In this document: piece after piece, positions 34,074-42,763 of the stretch
Numbering within the stretch: position 1 is the stretch's first letter
Layout of the letters: the number at the start of each line of letters is the position of its first letter
Source of the DNA: Cereibacter_A azotoformans
GTDB taxonomy: Bacteria > Pseudomonadota > Alphaproteobacteria > Rhodobacterales > Rhodobacteraceae
Strand: one strand, 5' to 3'
DNA: 64,000 bases
NCBI RefSeq assembly: GCF_003050905.1
Contig: NZ_QAOT01000020.1
Notes under the pieces: generated by a model
What the model was told of the DNA's origin: nothing
Database searches by the model: none
Seen by the model: the letters and a program-made list of their open reading frames with translations, nothing else
Position numbers and translations under genes: made by a program

Positions 34074-34499
34074 ATGCTGCGCATCACCGATCAGATCACG
34101 CTCGCCGACTGGGAACTGACCGAGAGCTTCTCGCGCTCGTCGGGGCCGGGCGGGCAGAACGTCAACAAGGTCGAGACGGCGGTGGAACTGCGGTTCGAGG
34201 CCGAGCGGTCGCCGCATCTGGCGCCTGCGGTTAAGGCGCGGCTCAAGCGGCTCGCGGGCCGCCGCTGGACGCAGGAGGGGGCGATCGTCATCCGGGCCGA
34301 GGAGACCCGCAGCCAGCAGCGCAACCGCGAACTGGCGCGCGAGCGTCTGGTCGAGCTGGTGCGCGCGGCGCTGGTCGCGCCCAAGCGGCGGATCGCCACC
34401 AAGCCCACGCTCGGCAGCCAACGGAGGCGTCTGGCCGCCAAGGCGATCCGGGGCGAGGTGAAGGCCGGGCGCGGTCGGGTGAGCGACGAGGACGCCTGA
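34074..34499 (+). CDS. arfB: Alternative ribosome-rescue factor ArfB (peptidyl-tRNA hydrolase, YaeJ)
   Basis: The 141-residue protein has the catalytic GGQ in SSGPGGQNVNKVETAVELRF, which hydrolyses peptidyl-tRNA on ribosomes stalled without a stop codon. Its C-terminal tail is rich in Arg and Lys (APKRRIATKPTLGSQRRRLA), as needed to sit in the empty mRNA channel. It lacks the codon-recognition domains of RF1 and RF2, so the length is right for ArfB. No obvious Shine-Dalgarno precedes the ATG. A strong terminator stands just upstream, so it either has its own weak promoter or depends on read-through. Confidence 0.93.
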   Translation: MLRITDQITLADWELTESFSRSSGPGGQNVNKVETAVELRFEAERSPHLAPAVKARLKRLAGRRWTQEGAIVIRAEETRSQQRNRELARERLVELVRAALVAPKRRIATKPTLGSQRRRLAAKAIRGEVKAGRGRVSDEDA

Positions 34500-34511
34500 A
34501 GGCCCTCGCGG

Positions 34512-35804
34512 TCAGACCTTGACCTCGTAGGCGACCTGCTCGCCCACGCCGAACACGCGCTTGTACCGCTCGATCTGGTCGGCGGGCCCCATCGCCTTCA
34601 GCGGATTGTCCGACAGCTTGACGGTCGGCCGCCCGTTCGCCGCCACCGCCTTGCAGACGAGGCTGAAGGGAGCGAGCGCGTCGTCCCGGACCAGACCGCG
34701 GAAGTCGTTGGTGAACATCGTCCCCCAGCCAAAGCTGACCTTCACGCGGTTGTGGAACTGGCGGTGCAGTTCCTCGATCTTCTCGACATCGAGCCCGTCC
34801 GAGAAGATCACCAGCTTCTTGCGCGGATCCTCGCCGTGGCTTTCCCACCAGCGGATCGCGGTCTCGGCGCCCTTGGCGGGGTCGCCGGAATCGATGCGGA
34901 TGCCCGTCCACTTCGACAGCCAGTCCGGCGCCCGTTGCAGGAAGCCCTCGGTGCCGTAGGTGTCGGGCAGGATGATCCGCAGGTTGCCGTCATGCTCCTC
35001 GTGCCAGTCGGCCAGCACCTGATAGGGCGCGCGGGCCAGTTCCTCGTCGGTCCGGACGAGGGCGGAATAGACCATCGGCAGCTCGTGCGCGTTGGTGCCG
35101 ATCGCCTCGACCTCGCGCCGCATGGCGATCAGGCAGTTCGAGGTGCCGGTGAAGGCATCGCCCAGCCCCTCGATCATCGCCTGCACGCACCAGTCCTGCC
35201 ACAGGAACGAATGCCGCCGCCGCGTGCCGAAATCGGCGATCTTCAGCCGCTCGATCCGCTTCAGCCGCTCGATCTTCTCCCAGAGCTTGGTCATCGCCCG
35301 CGCATAGAGCACCTGCAACTCGAACCGGCCCAGCGTGGCCAGCACCGCGCGCGAGCGCAGCTCCATCAGCACGGCCAGCGCCGGGATCTCCCACAGCATG
35401 ACCTCGGGCCACTTGCCCTCAAAGGTCAGCTCGTACTGCCCGTCGCGCTTTTCCAGATGGTAGGGCGGCATCCGCAGGTTCTCGAACCACTCCATGAAGT
35501 CGGGGCGGAACATCTGGCGCTTGCCGTAGAAGGTGTTGCCGCGCAGGAAGGTGCTTTCGCCGCGGGAAAGCCGCAGGGTGCGGATGTGGTCGAGCTGCTC
35601 GCGCAGTTCGCCCTCGTCGATCAGCTCGGCCAGCCGCACCGACGAGGTGCGGTTGATCAGGCTGAAGCGCACGATCGTGTCCGGCTTGTTGCGGAACACC
35701 GACTGGCACATCAGCAGCTTGTAGAAGTCGGTGTCGATCAGCGATCGGACGATCGGGTCGATCTTCCACTTGTGGTTATAGACGCGGGTGGCAATCTCGA
35801 CCAT
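34512..35804 (-). CDS. pncB: Nicotinate phosphoribosyltransferase
   Basis: The 430-residue enzyme converts nicotinate and PRPP (with ATP) to nicotinate mononucleotide in NAD salvage. Conserved blocks are LIDTDFYKLLMCQSVF at the N-terminus, GTSNCLIAMRREVEAIGTNAHE around the auto-phosphorylated His region, and GIRIDSGDPAKGAE. The start at 35804 has GGAGG seven bases upstream; the longer frame to 35858 runs into pncA. pncA ends 1 nt before this start, so nicotinamidase and its product-using enzyme form an operon. Confidence 0.95.
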   Translation of the reverse strand: MVEIATRVYNHKWKIDPIVRSLIDTDFYKLLMCQSVFRNKPDTIVRFSLINRTSSVRLAELIDEGELREQLDHIRTLRLSRGESTFLRGNTFYGKRQMFRPDFMEWFENLRMPPYHLEKRDGQYELTFEGKWPEVMLWEIPALAVLMELRSRAVLATLGRFELQVLYARAMTKLWEKIERLKRIERLKIADFGTRRRHSFLWQDWCVQAMIEGLGDAFTGTSNCLIAMRREVEAIGTNAHELPMVYSALVRTDEELARAPYQVLADWHEEHDGNLRIILPDTYGTEGFLQRAPDWLSKWTGIRIDSGDPAKGAETAIRWWESHGEDPRKKLVIFSDGLDVEKIEELHRQFHNRVKVSFGWGTMFTNDFRGLVRDDALAPFSLVCKAVAANGRPTVKLSDNPLKAMGPADQIERYKRVFGVGEQVAYEVKV

Positions 35805-35805
35805 C

Positions 35806-36411
35806 TCAGGCCTCCAGCCGGACGCCGGCCGCGGCCATCTGCGCCTTGATCGCGGCAAGCGAGCCGTTGAGGTCGATGGCGGCGCAAGCGCTCTCGAGCA
35901 CCGTCGCGCGGAAGCCCAGCCGCGCCGCGTCGAGCGCGGAATAGGCCACGCAGAAATCGGTGGCGAGGCCCACGAGCGTCACGGCCTCGATCCCGCGGCT
36001 GCGCAGGTAGCCCTCGAGCCCGGTGGGCGTGGTCCGGTCGTTCTCGAAAAAGGCCGAATAGCTGTCGATGCCTGCGCGAAACCCCTTGCGGAGGATGAGT
36101 TCGGCGGGGTCGGTGTCCAGCGCCGGGTGAAACTCGGCCCCCGTCGTGCCCTGCACGCAATGGGTGGGCCAGAGCACCTGCGGACCGTAGGGCATCTCGA
36201 CCAGCGAGAAGGGCTCGGCGCCGTGGTTGGCGGCAAAGGAGGAATGATCGGCCGGGTGCCAGTCCTGCGTGAAGATCCGCGCGCCGAACTCCGGCAGGAG
36301 CGCGTTGATGCGGGGGATGATCGCATCCCCTCCGGCGACGGCAAGCGCCCCGCCCGGGCAGAAGTCGTTCTGCACGTCGATGACGATGAGGGCTTCGGTC
36401 AGGGGCCGCAT
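35806..36411 (-). CDS. pncA: Nicotinamidase
   Basis: The 201-residue isochorismatase-fold enzyme deamidates nicotinamide to nicotinate. The catalytic triad is visible: Asp in IVIDVQNDFCPGGAL, Lys in LILRKGFRAGIDSYS, and Cys in GLATDFCVAYSALDA. Metal ligands are in TQDWHPADHSSF. The start at 36411 follows GGAGG by five bases. It is the first gene of pncA-pncB and is divergent from the SDR gene with a gap of about 190 nt. Confidence 0.95.
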   Translation of the reverse strand: MRPLTEALIVIDVQNDFCPGGALAVAGGDAIIPRINALLPEFGARIFTQDWHPADHSSFAANHGAEPFSLVEMPYGPQVLWPTHCVQGTTGAEFHPALDTDPAELILRKGFRAGIDSYSAFFENDRTTPTGLEGYLRSRGIEAVTLVGLATDFCVAYSALDAARLGFRATVLESACAAIDLNGSLAAIKAQMAAAGVRLEA

Positions 36412-36603
36412 GTCCGCCTCCGTAGGAAATTCCGTTGCCAAGGGCTAAGGAGTGCCGGCGCGGAGGTCAATGGAGGGCATGCCGCGCCGGCCTTGACGCA
36501 CGCCGCCGCCCTGGGTGACAAGATGTGGAGAGGAAGCCCTTTTCCCGCCCAATCCCGGCCACGGCCTCCGCTTCCGGGCCGGTGCCCGGACCGGAGGTTC
36601 CCC

Positions 36604-37389
36604 GTGACAGACGCCGACACAGCCTCGCACCCCGTTTTCCCGGATCTGCACGGCGCCTCGGTCTTCATTTCCGGCGGCGGCTCGGGGATCGGGGCGGCCG
36701 TGACCGAAGCCTTTCTTCGGCAGGGTGCACGGGTCGCCTTCGTGCAGCGTTCGGATGCCACCGACTTCTGCGACCGGATGGAGGACGAGACGGGCGCGCG
36801 GCCGCTGTTCCTGCCCTGTGACGTCACCGACATCCCGGCGCTGCGGGAGGCGCTGGCGGAGGCGGCCGAGCGGCAGGGACCGATCCGGGTTCTGGTGAAC
36901 GGCGCGGCGCACGACGAACGTCACACGACGGCCGAGGTGACCGAGGACTACTGGGACCGGGCGATGGCGGTGAACCTCAGGCACTACTTCTTTGCCGCTC
37001 AGGCGGTGGTGCCGGCTATGAAGGCCGCGGGTGGCGGCTCGATCATCAATTTCTCGTCGATCTCCTACATGATGGGCAATGCGGGCTATCCGGCCTACAC
37101 GACCGCCAACTCCGGCATCAACGGCCTGACCCGCAGCCTCGCGCGCGAGTTCGGGCCGGATCGGATCCGGGTCAATGCGCTGGCGCCGGGATGGGTGTTG
37201 ACCGAGCGGCAAAAGGACCTCTGGGTGACCGAGGAGGGGTTGCAGGCCCATCTCGACCGCCAGTGCCTCAAGGATCCGCTGGAGCCCGACGACATCGTGG
37301 GGGGCGTGCTGTTCCTTGCGTCGGACGTCTCACGGATGATGACGGGGCAGGCGCTGGTGATCGACGGTGGCGTGGTGGTGACGGGATGA
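36604..37389 (+). CDS. SDR-family oxidoreductase, sugar dehydrogenase-like
   Basis: The 261-residue classical SDR has the nucleotide motif SGGGSGIGAAV near residue 22 and NGAAH in the NNAG position. Ser152 lies in NFSSISY and Tyr165 in YPAYTTANSG. The residue four after Tyr is Asn169, not the nearly invariant catalytic Lys (codon AAC, read directly). The GTG start at 36604 follows GGAGG by six bases. The stop overlaps dgoK by 4 nt. That suggests a galactose/galactonate-type or related aldose dehydrogenase feeding the 2-keto-3-deoxy acid kinase, but substrate and activity are inferred. Confidence 0.8.
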   Translation: MTDADTASHPVFPDLHGASVFISGGGSGIGAAVTEAFLRQGARVAFVQRSDATDFCDRMEDETGARPLFLPCDVTDIPALREALAEAAERQGPIRVLVNGAAHDERHTTAEVTEDYWDRAMAVNLRHYFFAAQAVVPAMKAAGGGSIINFSSISYMMGNAGYPAYTTANSGINGLTRSLAREFGPDRIRVNALAPGWVLTERQKDLWVTEEGLQAHLDRQCLKDPLEPDDIVGGVLFLASDVSRMMTGQALVIDGGVVVTG

Positions 37390-38309
37390 GGCCCGACTGG
37401 ATCGCGGTGGACTGGGGGACGAGCCGCCTGCGCGCCTGGGCGATGGGGGCGGAGGGCGTGCTGGCCGAGGCGCAGTCGGCCGAAGGCATGGCCCGGCTTG
37501 ATGAGGGCGGGTTCGAGATTGCGCTTCTGCGGCTGATCTGGCCGTGGCTGGACGAGGGACAGGCGGTGCCCGTGGTGATCTGCGGCATGGCCGGGGCGCG
37601 GCGGGGCTGGCACGAGGCGCCCTACCGGATGCTGCCCTGCGCCCCGGTCGATCCGCAGTCGCTGGTGCCGGTTGCGGCCGAGGATGCACGGATCTCGGTC
37701 CGCATCGTGCCCGGCCTCGCTCAGTCGCGGCCGGCCGACGTGATGCGGGGGGAAGAGACGCAGATTGCCGGCGCGCTGGCGGTGCTGGGAGACTTCGACG
37801 GCGTGATCTGTCTGCCCGGAACCCATTCCAAATGGGTGCAGGTCTCGGCCAGCGAGGTGGTCAGCTTCCGCAGCTTCCTGACCGGAGAGCTTTTTGCCCT
37901 TCTGTCGGAACAGTCGGTGCTGCGGCAGGGTCTGGTCGGCGAGGGCTGGGACGCGGATGTTTTCCTCGCCGCCGTATCGGACGGGATGTCCCATCCGCAG
38001 AAGCTTGGCTCCAAGCTCTTTGCCCTTCGCGCCGAGGGGCTCTTGCAGGATCTGCCCCCTGCGTCCGCGCGGGCGCGCCTCTCGGGGCTGCTGATCGGGC
38101 TCGAACTGGTGGGAGCGCGCAGCTACTGGCTCGGCCAGCCGGTGGTGCTGGTGGCGGACGAGGGGCTGGCCGAGCGTTATGCCGCGGCCCTCGCCGCGCA
38201 AGGCGTGCAGGCCCGCCTCCTGCCGGCTCGGGCCTGCACGCTGGGCGGCCTCGCCGCCGCGATCGGTCAGCTGACGACGGCGGTTTCGGGCACCGGCAGG
38301 AAGGCGTAG
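37386..38309 (+). CDS. dgoK: 2-dehydro-3-deoxygalactonokinase
   Basis: The 307-residue protein fits the DgoK family of actin-like sugar kinases. The N-terminal phosphate motif is DWGTSRLRAWAM, then VICGMAGARRGWHEAPY, GEETQIAGAL and CLPGTHSKWV. It phosphorylates 2-keto-3-deoxygalactonate in the De Ley-Doudoroff galactose pathway. The partner aldolase (dgoA) is not in this window. Its 3' end overlaps the alpha-glucosidase gene on the other strand by 43 nt, a convergent coding overlap. Confidence 0.9.
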   Translation: MRPDWIAVDWGTSRLRAWAMGAEGVLAEAQSAEGMARLDEGGFEIALLRLIWPWLDEGQAVPVVICGMAGARRGWHEAPYRMLPCAPVDPQSLVPVAAEDARISVRIVPGLAQSRPADVMRGEETQIAGALAVLGDFDGVICLPGTHSKWVQVSASEVVSFRSFLTGELFALLSEQSVLRQGLVGEGWDADVFLAAVSDGMSHPQKLGSKLFALRAEGLLQDLPPASARARLSGLLIGLELVGARSYWLGQPVVLVADEGLAERYAAALAAQGVQARLLPARACTLGGLAAAIGQLTTAVSGTGRKA

Positions 38310-39877
38310 CCGTTCGCGCCCAGCGTCAGGCGATCCCCCTCGATCCGCGCCGCCTGCGAGGGCCCCACGAGCCCGCCGTGGCCGGGGACGGTCAGGGTTG
38401 CGGGCGCCGTGTCGAGATTGAACAGGCAGGCAAGGGTGCGTCCCTCATGGCTGCGGGTGAAGCCGAGGACGGGCTCGGGCAGGTCGAAGAAGTGGCTCTT
38501 CCCCCGGATGAGGGCGGGTTCGCTCCGGCGGAACTGCAGGAGCGCGCGGTAGGTCTCGAGCACCGAGCCCGCCACGCCCTTCTGCGCGGCCACGTTCCGC
38601 GCAAGCTGCGGCGGCTTCACGGGCAGCCAGGGCTTGCCGGAGGTGAAGCCTCCGTGCGGCCCACCGTCCCACACCATCGGCGTCCGGCATCCATCGCGGC
38701 CCTTGTCCTCGGGCCAGAAGCGCAGGCCGGGCGGGTCGGTGAGTTCCTCGTAGAGAAGCTCGGTCTCGGTCTGGCCGAGTTCCTCGCCCTGATAGAGGCT
38801 GACCGACCCCTCGAACGACAGCAGCATCGCCGCCGCAAGCCGCGCCACATCGTCGGAGGCGCCGTGCCCGGCCCAGCGGGTGACGTGGCGCACGACGTCA
38901 TGGTTGGAAAAGGCCCAGCAGGGCCAGCCGTGCGGGGCGGTGGCGAAGAATTCCTCGATCCGGCTGCGGAAATGCCCGGCGGTGAAGGTGCGCGAGAGCA
39001 TTTCGAACGTGTAGGCCATGTGGAGCCGGTCGTTCCCGCTGGTGTATTCGGCGATGATCGACAGCCCGCGAAGCCCGTCGGCCACCTCGCCCACCATGGT
39101 CCGGTCGGGATATTCATCGAGAAGCTTCCGCATCCTGAGCAGGAAGGCGATGTTCTCGTCACGGGATTTCGAGAAGGCGTGGTCCTGCATGTCGTAGGGA
39201 TTGACCGGCGGGACGGGTCCGTTCTGCGGGTTCGGCCGGTTCGACCTGAGGTCGGCGTCGTGGAAGTAGAAATTCACCGTGTCGAGGCGGAAGCCGTCCA
39301 CGCCGCGTTCGAGCCAGAAGCGCATCTGCTCGAGCAGCCAGTCCTGCACCTCGGGGTTGTGAAAGTTGAAGTCGGGCTGGGTGGTCAGGAAATTGTGCAG
39401 GTAATATTGCCGCCGCTGCGCGTCCCACTCCCAGGCGGAGCCGCCGAAGACCGAGAGCCAGTTGTTCGGCGGGCTGCCGTCGGGCTGCGGATCCGCCCAG
39501 ACATACCATTCCGACTTCGGATTGTCGCGGCTCTGCCGGCTTTCCTGAAAGAAGGGATGTCGCGAGGAGGAGTGGCTGAGGACCTGGTCAATGATGACCT
39601 TGAGGCCCAGCTCGTGAGCCCGGGCGAGAAGCGCGTCGAAATCCTCCATCCGGCCGAAGAGCGGGTCGATGCCGGTATAGTCCGAGACGTCGTAGCCCAT
39701 GTCGTCCATGGGCGAGGGAAAGAACGGGGAAAGCCAGATCGCGTCGGCGCCGAGCCAGGCCACATGATCGAGCCGCTCGTGAATGCCGCGCAGGTCGCCC
39801 ACACCGTCGCCGTTCGAGTCCTGGAACGAACGTGGATAGATCTGATAGGTCACCGAGCCGCGCCACCAGTCCGACAT
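38267..39877 (-). CDS. aglA: GH13 alpha-glucosidase
   Basis: The 536-residue protein is a GH13 oligo-1,6/alpha-1,4-glucosidase. The TIM barrel starts WWRGSVTYQIYPRSFQDSNG. Catalytic groups are Asp in DGFRLDTVNFYF, Glu in RTMVGEVADG and Asp in AFSNHDVVRH. KVIIDQVLSHSSSRHPFF is the conserved region I. It should act in the cytoplasm on maltose- or sucrose-type oligosaccharides, as no signal peptide is present. AGGAGG lies five bases before the ATG at 39877. No ABC transporter lies beside it. The symbol follows the rhizobial alpha-glucoside enzyme and is tentative. Confidence 0.88.
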   Translation of the reverse strand: MSDWWRGSVTYQIYPRSFQDSNGDGVGDLRGIHERLDHVAWLGADAIWLSPFFPSPMDDMGYDVSDYTGIDPLFGRMEDFDALLARAHELGLKVIIDQVLSHSSSRHPFFQESRQSRDNPKSEWYVWADPQPDGSPPNNWLSVFGGSAWEWDAQRRQYYLHNFLTTQPDFNFHNPEVQDWLLEQMRFWLERGVDGFRLDTVNFYFHDADLRSNRPNPQNGPVPPVNPYDMQDHAFSKSRDENIAFLLRMRKLLDEYPDRTMVGEVADGLRGLSIIAEYTSGNDRLHMAYTFEMLSRTFTAGHFRSRIEEFFATAPHGWPCWAFSNHDVVRHVTRWAGHGASDDVARLAAAMLLSFEGSVSLYQGEELGQTETELLYEELTDPPGLRFWPEDKGRDGCRTPMVWDGGPHGGFTSGKPWLPVKPPQLARNVAAQKGVAGSVLETYRALLQFRRSEPALIRGKSHFFDLPEPVLGFTRSHEGRTLACLFNLDTAPATLTVPGHGGLVGPSQAARIEGDRLTLGANGYAFLPVPETAVVS

Positions 39878-39969
39878 GCTGCCTCCTTCGGTTGTTCCGG
39901 TGTCAAGCGACCGGCCGGGCGTGGGTTCCCGCCGAGATCCCCATGCCGACCGCCCGGTGCCGGCGGAGG

Positions 39970-40037
39970 CGGGGGCTGTCTGCCCCCGGCCATCCCTGCG
40001 GGATGGCTCCCCCGAGGATATTTGGGCCAGAATGAAG
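39970..40037 (+). repeat. Intergenic repeat, copy B (GC hairpin plus GGATATTT core)
   Basis: The unit has GGGGGCTGTCTGCCCCC, then a second small stem (GCCATCCC TGC GGGATGGC), then TCCCCCGAGGATATTT, GGGCCAGAATGAAGG. It matches copies A and C at both ends, but a short extra hairpin is inserted in the middle. It sits in the 296-nt gap between the divergent alpha-glucosidase and MFS genes, where I see nothing else clear. Confidence 0.75.
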
Positions 40038-40173
40038 GGCGCGGACAGGGGTTGCGGCCGGCCCGGCTGCCACATCACGGAATGTCAAAGGTGTCATCAG
40101 GAAATAGCGTTTGACGGGGGTTCGGGGCGCGGCGCAGGCTTCGCGCCCGCTCTCCAGCCTGCCCGGACCCTTC

Positions 40174-41412
40174 ATGACCAAAGCTCCGATCTTCACGCCC
40201 GTCCTGATCTCGGGCTGCATCATCCTGATGCTCGGCTTCGCGATCCGCGCCAGCTTTGGTGTGTTTCAGATCCCCATCGCCGAAGAGTTCGGCTGGCTGC
40301 GCGCGGATTTCTCGATGGCGATCGCGATCCAGAACCTGGCCTGGGGCATCGGGCAGCCGATCTTCGGCATGCTGGCCGAGAAGTTCGGCGACCGGCGGGC
40401 GATCGTGGCCGGGGCCCTGATGTATGCGGCGGGGCTGGTGCTGTCGAGCTTTGCCGTGACGCCTCTCCAGCACCAGGTCCTCGAGGTTCTGGTGGGGTTC
40501 GGGATCGCGGGCACGGGCTTTGGCGTGATCCTGGCCGTGGTCGGCCGGGCCGCGGCTCCCGAGAACCGCTCGCTTGCGCTGGGCATCGCCACGGCGGCGG
40601 GATCGGCGGGGCAGGTGTTCGGGGCCCCCGTGGCCGAGATCCTGCTGGGCTTCTATTCGTGGCAGGTGGTGTTCCTGATCTTTGCGGCGGTGATCCTGCT
40701 GGCGCTGTTCGCGCTGCCCTTCATGCGCTCGCCGGTGACGGCCTCGAAGGCTGAACTGGAGGAATCGCTGGGGCAGGTGGTGCTGCGCGCCTTTCGCGAC
40801 CCGTCCTACACGCTGATCTTCGTGGGCTTCTTTTCCTGCGGCTACCAGCTGGCCTTCATCACCGCCCACTTCCCGGCCTTCGTGACCGAGATGTGCGGGG
40901 CGATCGATCCGCGCGGGCCGCTGGCGGCGTTGGGGATTACCACGACCTCGGCCCTGGGGGCGGTGGCGATCTCGCTGATCGGGCTGGCCAACATCGTGGG
41001 CACGATCACGGCCGGCTGGCTCGGCAAACGCTATTCCAAGAAGTACCTGCTGGCGGCGATCTACACCGGCCGGACCATCGCCGCCGCGCTCTTCATCCTG
41101 CTGCCGATGACGCCCGCCACGGTGCTCGTCTTCTCGCTGTCGATGGGGGCGCTGTGGCTGGCGACGGTGCCCCTGACCAGCGGTCTCGTAGCCCACCTCT
41201 ATGGGTTGCGCTACATGGGCACGCTCTACGGGTTCGTCTTCCTCAGCCACCAGCTCGGGAGTTTCATGGGGGTCTGGCTGGGCGGGCGGATGTACGACAT
41301 GACGGGCGACTACACGCTGGTCTGGTGGATCGGGGTGGGCGTCGGCGCCTTCTCGGCCATCGTCCATCTGCCGATCCGCGAGAATCGCGCGCCGGCCCTG
41401 CAGCCGGCCTGA
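40174..41412 (+). CDS. MFS transporter (monocarboxylate/oxalate-formate-like)
   Basis: The 412-residue protein has 12 predicted membrane segments. The start region LISGCIILMLGFAIRASFGVFQIPIAEEFGW and the loop AEKFGDRR after helix 2 are typical of MFS carriers of the monocarboxylate/OFA type. In alphaproteobacteria these often import or export small organic acids. The substrate is unknown. No good Shine-Dalgarno precedes 40174, so the start is uncertain; an in-frame TTG at 40111 is less likely. Confidence 0.8.
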   Translation: MTKAPIFTPVLISGCIILMLGFAIRASFGVFQIPIAEEFGWLRADFSMAIAIQNLAWGIGQPIFGMLAEKFGDRRAIVAGALMYAAGLVLSSFAVTPLQHQVLEVLVGFGIAGTGFGVILAVVGRAAAPENRSLALGIATAAGSAGQVFGAPVAEILLGFYSWQVVFLIFAAVILLALFALPFMRSPVTASKAELEESLGQVVLRAFRDPSYTLIFVGFFSCGYQLAFITAHFPAFVTEMCGAIDPRGPLAALGITTTSALGAVAISLIGLANIVGTITAGWLGKRYSKKYLLAAIYTGRTIAAALFILLPMTPATVLVFSLSMGALWLATVPLTSGLVAHLYGLRYMGTLYGFVFLSHQLGSFMGVWLGGRMYDMTGDYTLVWWIGVGVGAFSAIVHLPIRENRAPALQPA

Positions 41413-41477
41413 GAGGCGCCTTGCCCCGCATGGCGCCGCAGCGTGCCGGTTTCACGAAGCGCGAACGACATGGGCCC

Positions 41478-41517
41478 GAGGGGCAGGTCCTTGCCCCTGC
41501 CGCCGCGCCGGATATAC
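41478..41517 (+). repeat. Degenerate copy of the intergenic repeat (copy D)
   Basis: AGGGGCA-GGTCCT-TGCCCCT is followed by GCCGCCGCGCCGGATATA, which parallels the GC hairpin plus GGATATTT order of copies A-C. The tail (CCAGAATGAA) is not preserved, so it may be a decayed copy or coincidence. It lies in the 130-nt gap between the two MFS genes. Confidence 0.35.
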
Positions 41518-41542
41518 CTCGGTCCGCCCTGGAGGAGACGTC

Positions 41543-42715
41543 ATGCGCGCCGGAATTGCCTGCCTTGTGCTGGCCTATGTGCTGAGCCAGTTCTACCGCG
41601 CCTTCCTGGCGGTGCTGACGCCCGTCCTGAAGACCGAGCTGGGCGCGACGTCCGAGGATCTGGCGGCGGCCTCGGGCATCTGGTTCCTGGCCTTCGCGCT
41701 GATGCAGTTCCCGGTGGGCTGGGCGCTGGACCGTGTGGGGCCGCGGCTCACCTCGATGGTGCTGCTGGGGGCGGGCGGCGCGGGCGGCGCGCTGGTTTTC
41801 GGCATGGCCCAGGGGCCGGCGGCGATCCTCGCCGCGATGGCGCTGATCGGGATCGGCTGCTCGCCGGTGCTGATGGCCAGCTACTACATCTTTGCGCGCA
41901 GCTACAGCCCGGCGGTCTTCGGCACGCTTGCCGCCGCCGTGGTGGGGATCGGAAGCCTCGGCAACATCGCGGGGTCGGTTCCGCTCGCCTGGGCCGTCGA
42001 GGCCTTCGGCTGGCGCGAGACGCTGTTTGCGCTGGCGGGCGTGACCCTGGGGGTTGCGGGGGCCATCGGGCTTCTGGTGCGCGATCCGGGCCGCATCGAA
42101 GGGTCTGCGAACGGGTCGCTCTGGCAGCTTCTGCGGATGCCGGCGCTCTGGCCCGTGCTGATCATGATGGTCGTCTGCTATGCCCCGGCGGCGGGGCTGC
42201 GGGGGCTGTGGATCGGACCCTATTACGCCGATGTCTTCGGCGCCTCGGCGGTCGAGATCGGGCGGGCGACGCTGGTCATGGGGCTGGCCATGGTGGCGGG
42301 CAGCTTTGCCTACGGGCCACTCGACCGGCTGCTCGGCACGCGCAAGGGGCTGATCCTTGGCGGAAACCTGCTGGCGGCGCTGTGCCTGATCGCGCTCTGG
42401 ATCTGGCCTGTGGCGGGCGGCTGGACGGGGCTGCTGCTCTTTGCGGGGATCGGGCTCTTTGGCGCCTCCTTCCCGATGGTGATCGCCCACGGGCGCGCCT
42501 TCGTGCCGCCGCATCTGATGGGGCGGGGGGTGACGCTGCTGAACTTCTTCGGGATCGCCTCGCCCGGGATCATGCAGTTCGCGACGGGCGCGGTGCACGG
42601 CGCGGTGGCGCCGGTGCCGCCCGAGGCGCCCTATGAGGCCCTCTTCCTCTTCTTCGCGCTCTTCATCCTGGCGGGCTGCGCCGTCTATGCCTTCAGCGGC
42701 GACCGGACGGACTGA
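41543..42715 (+). CDS. MFS transporter
   Basis: The 390-residue protein has about 12 hydrophobic segments. The helix-1 region ACLVLAYVLSQFYRAFLAVL and the loop GWALDRVGPRL (MFS DRxGxR-type) are clear, and RGLWIGPYYADVFG opens the second half. This resembles general drug/metabolite MFS carriers and no substrate can be named. TGGAGGAG lies six bases upstream of the start. The next gene, a glycosyltransferase, starts 48 nt after its stop. Confidence 0.82.
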   Translation: MRAGIACLVLAYVLSQFYRAFLAVLTPVLKTELGATSEDLAAASGIWFLAFALMQFPVGWALDRVGPRLTSMVLLGAGGAGGALVFGMAQGPAAILAAMALIGIGCSPVLMASYYIFARSYSPAVFGTLAAAVVGIGSLGNIAGSVPLAWAVEAFGWRETLFALAGVTLGVAGAIGLLVRDPGRIEGSANGSLWQLLRMPALWPVLIMMVVCYAPAAGLRGLWIGPYYADVFGASAVEIGRATLVMGLAMVAGSFAYGPLDRLLGTRKGLILGGNLLAALCLIALWIWPVAGGWTGLLLFAGIGLFGASFPMVIAHGRAFVPPHLMGRGVTLLNFFGIASPGIMQFATGAVHGAVAPVPPEAPYEALFLFFALFILAGCAVYAFSGDRTD

Positions 42716-42763
42716 CTTCCCGTCCGGTGCGTCCTGCGCTAACCAGAGGCGCAGGGAGGAGAC

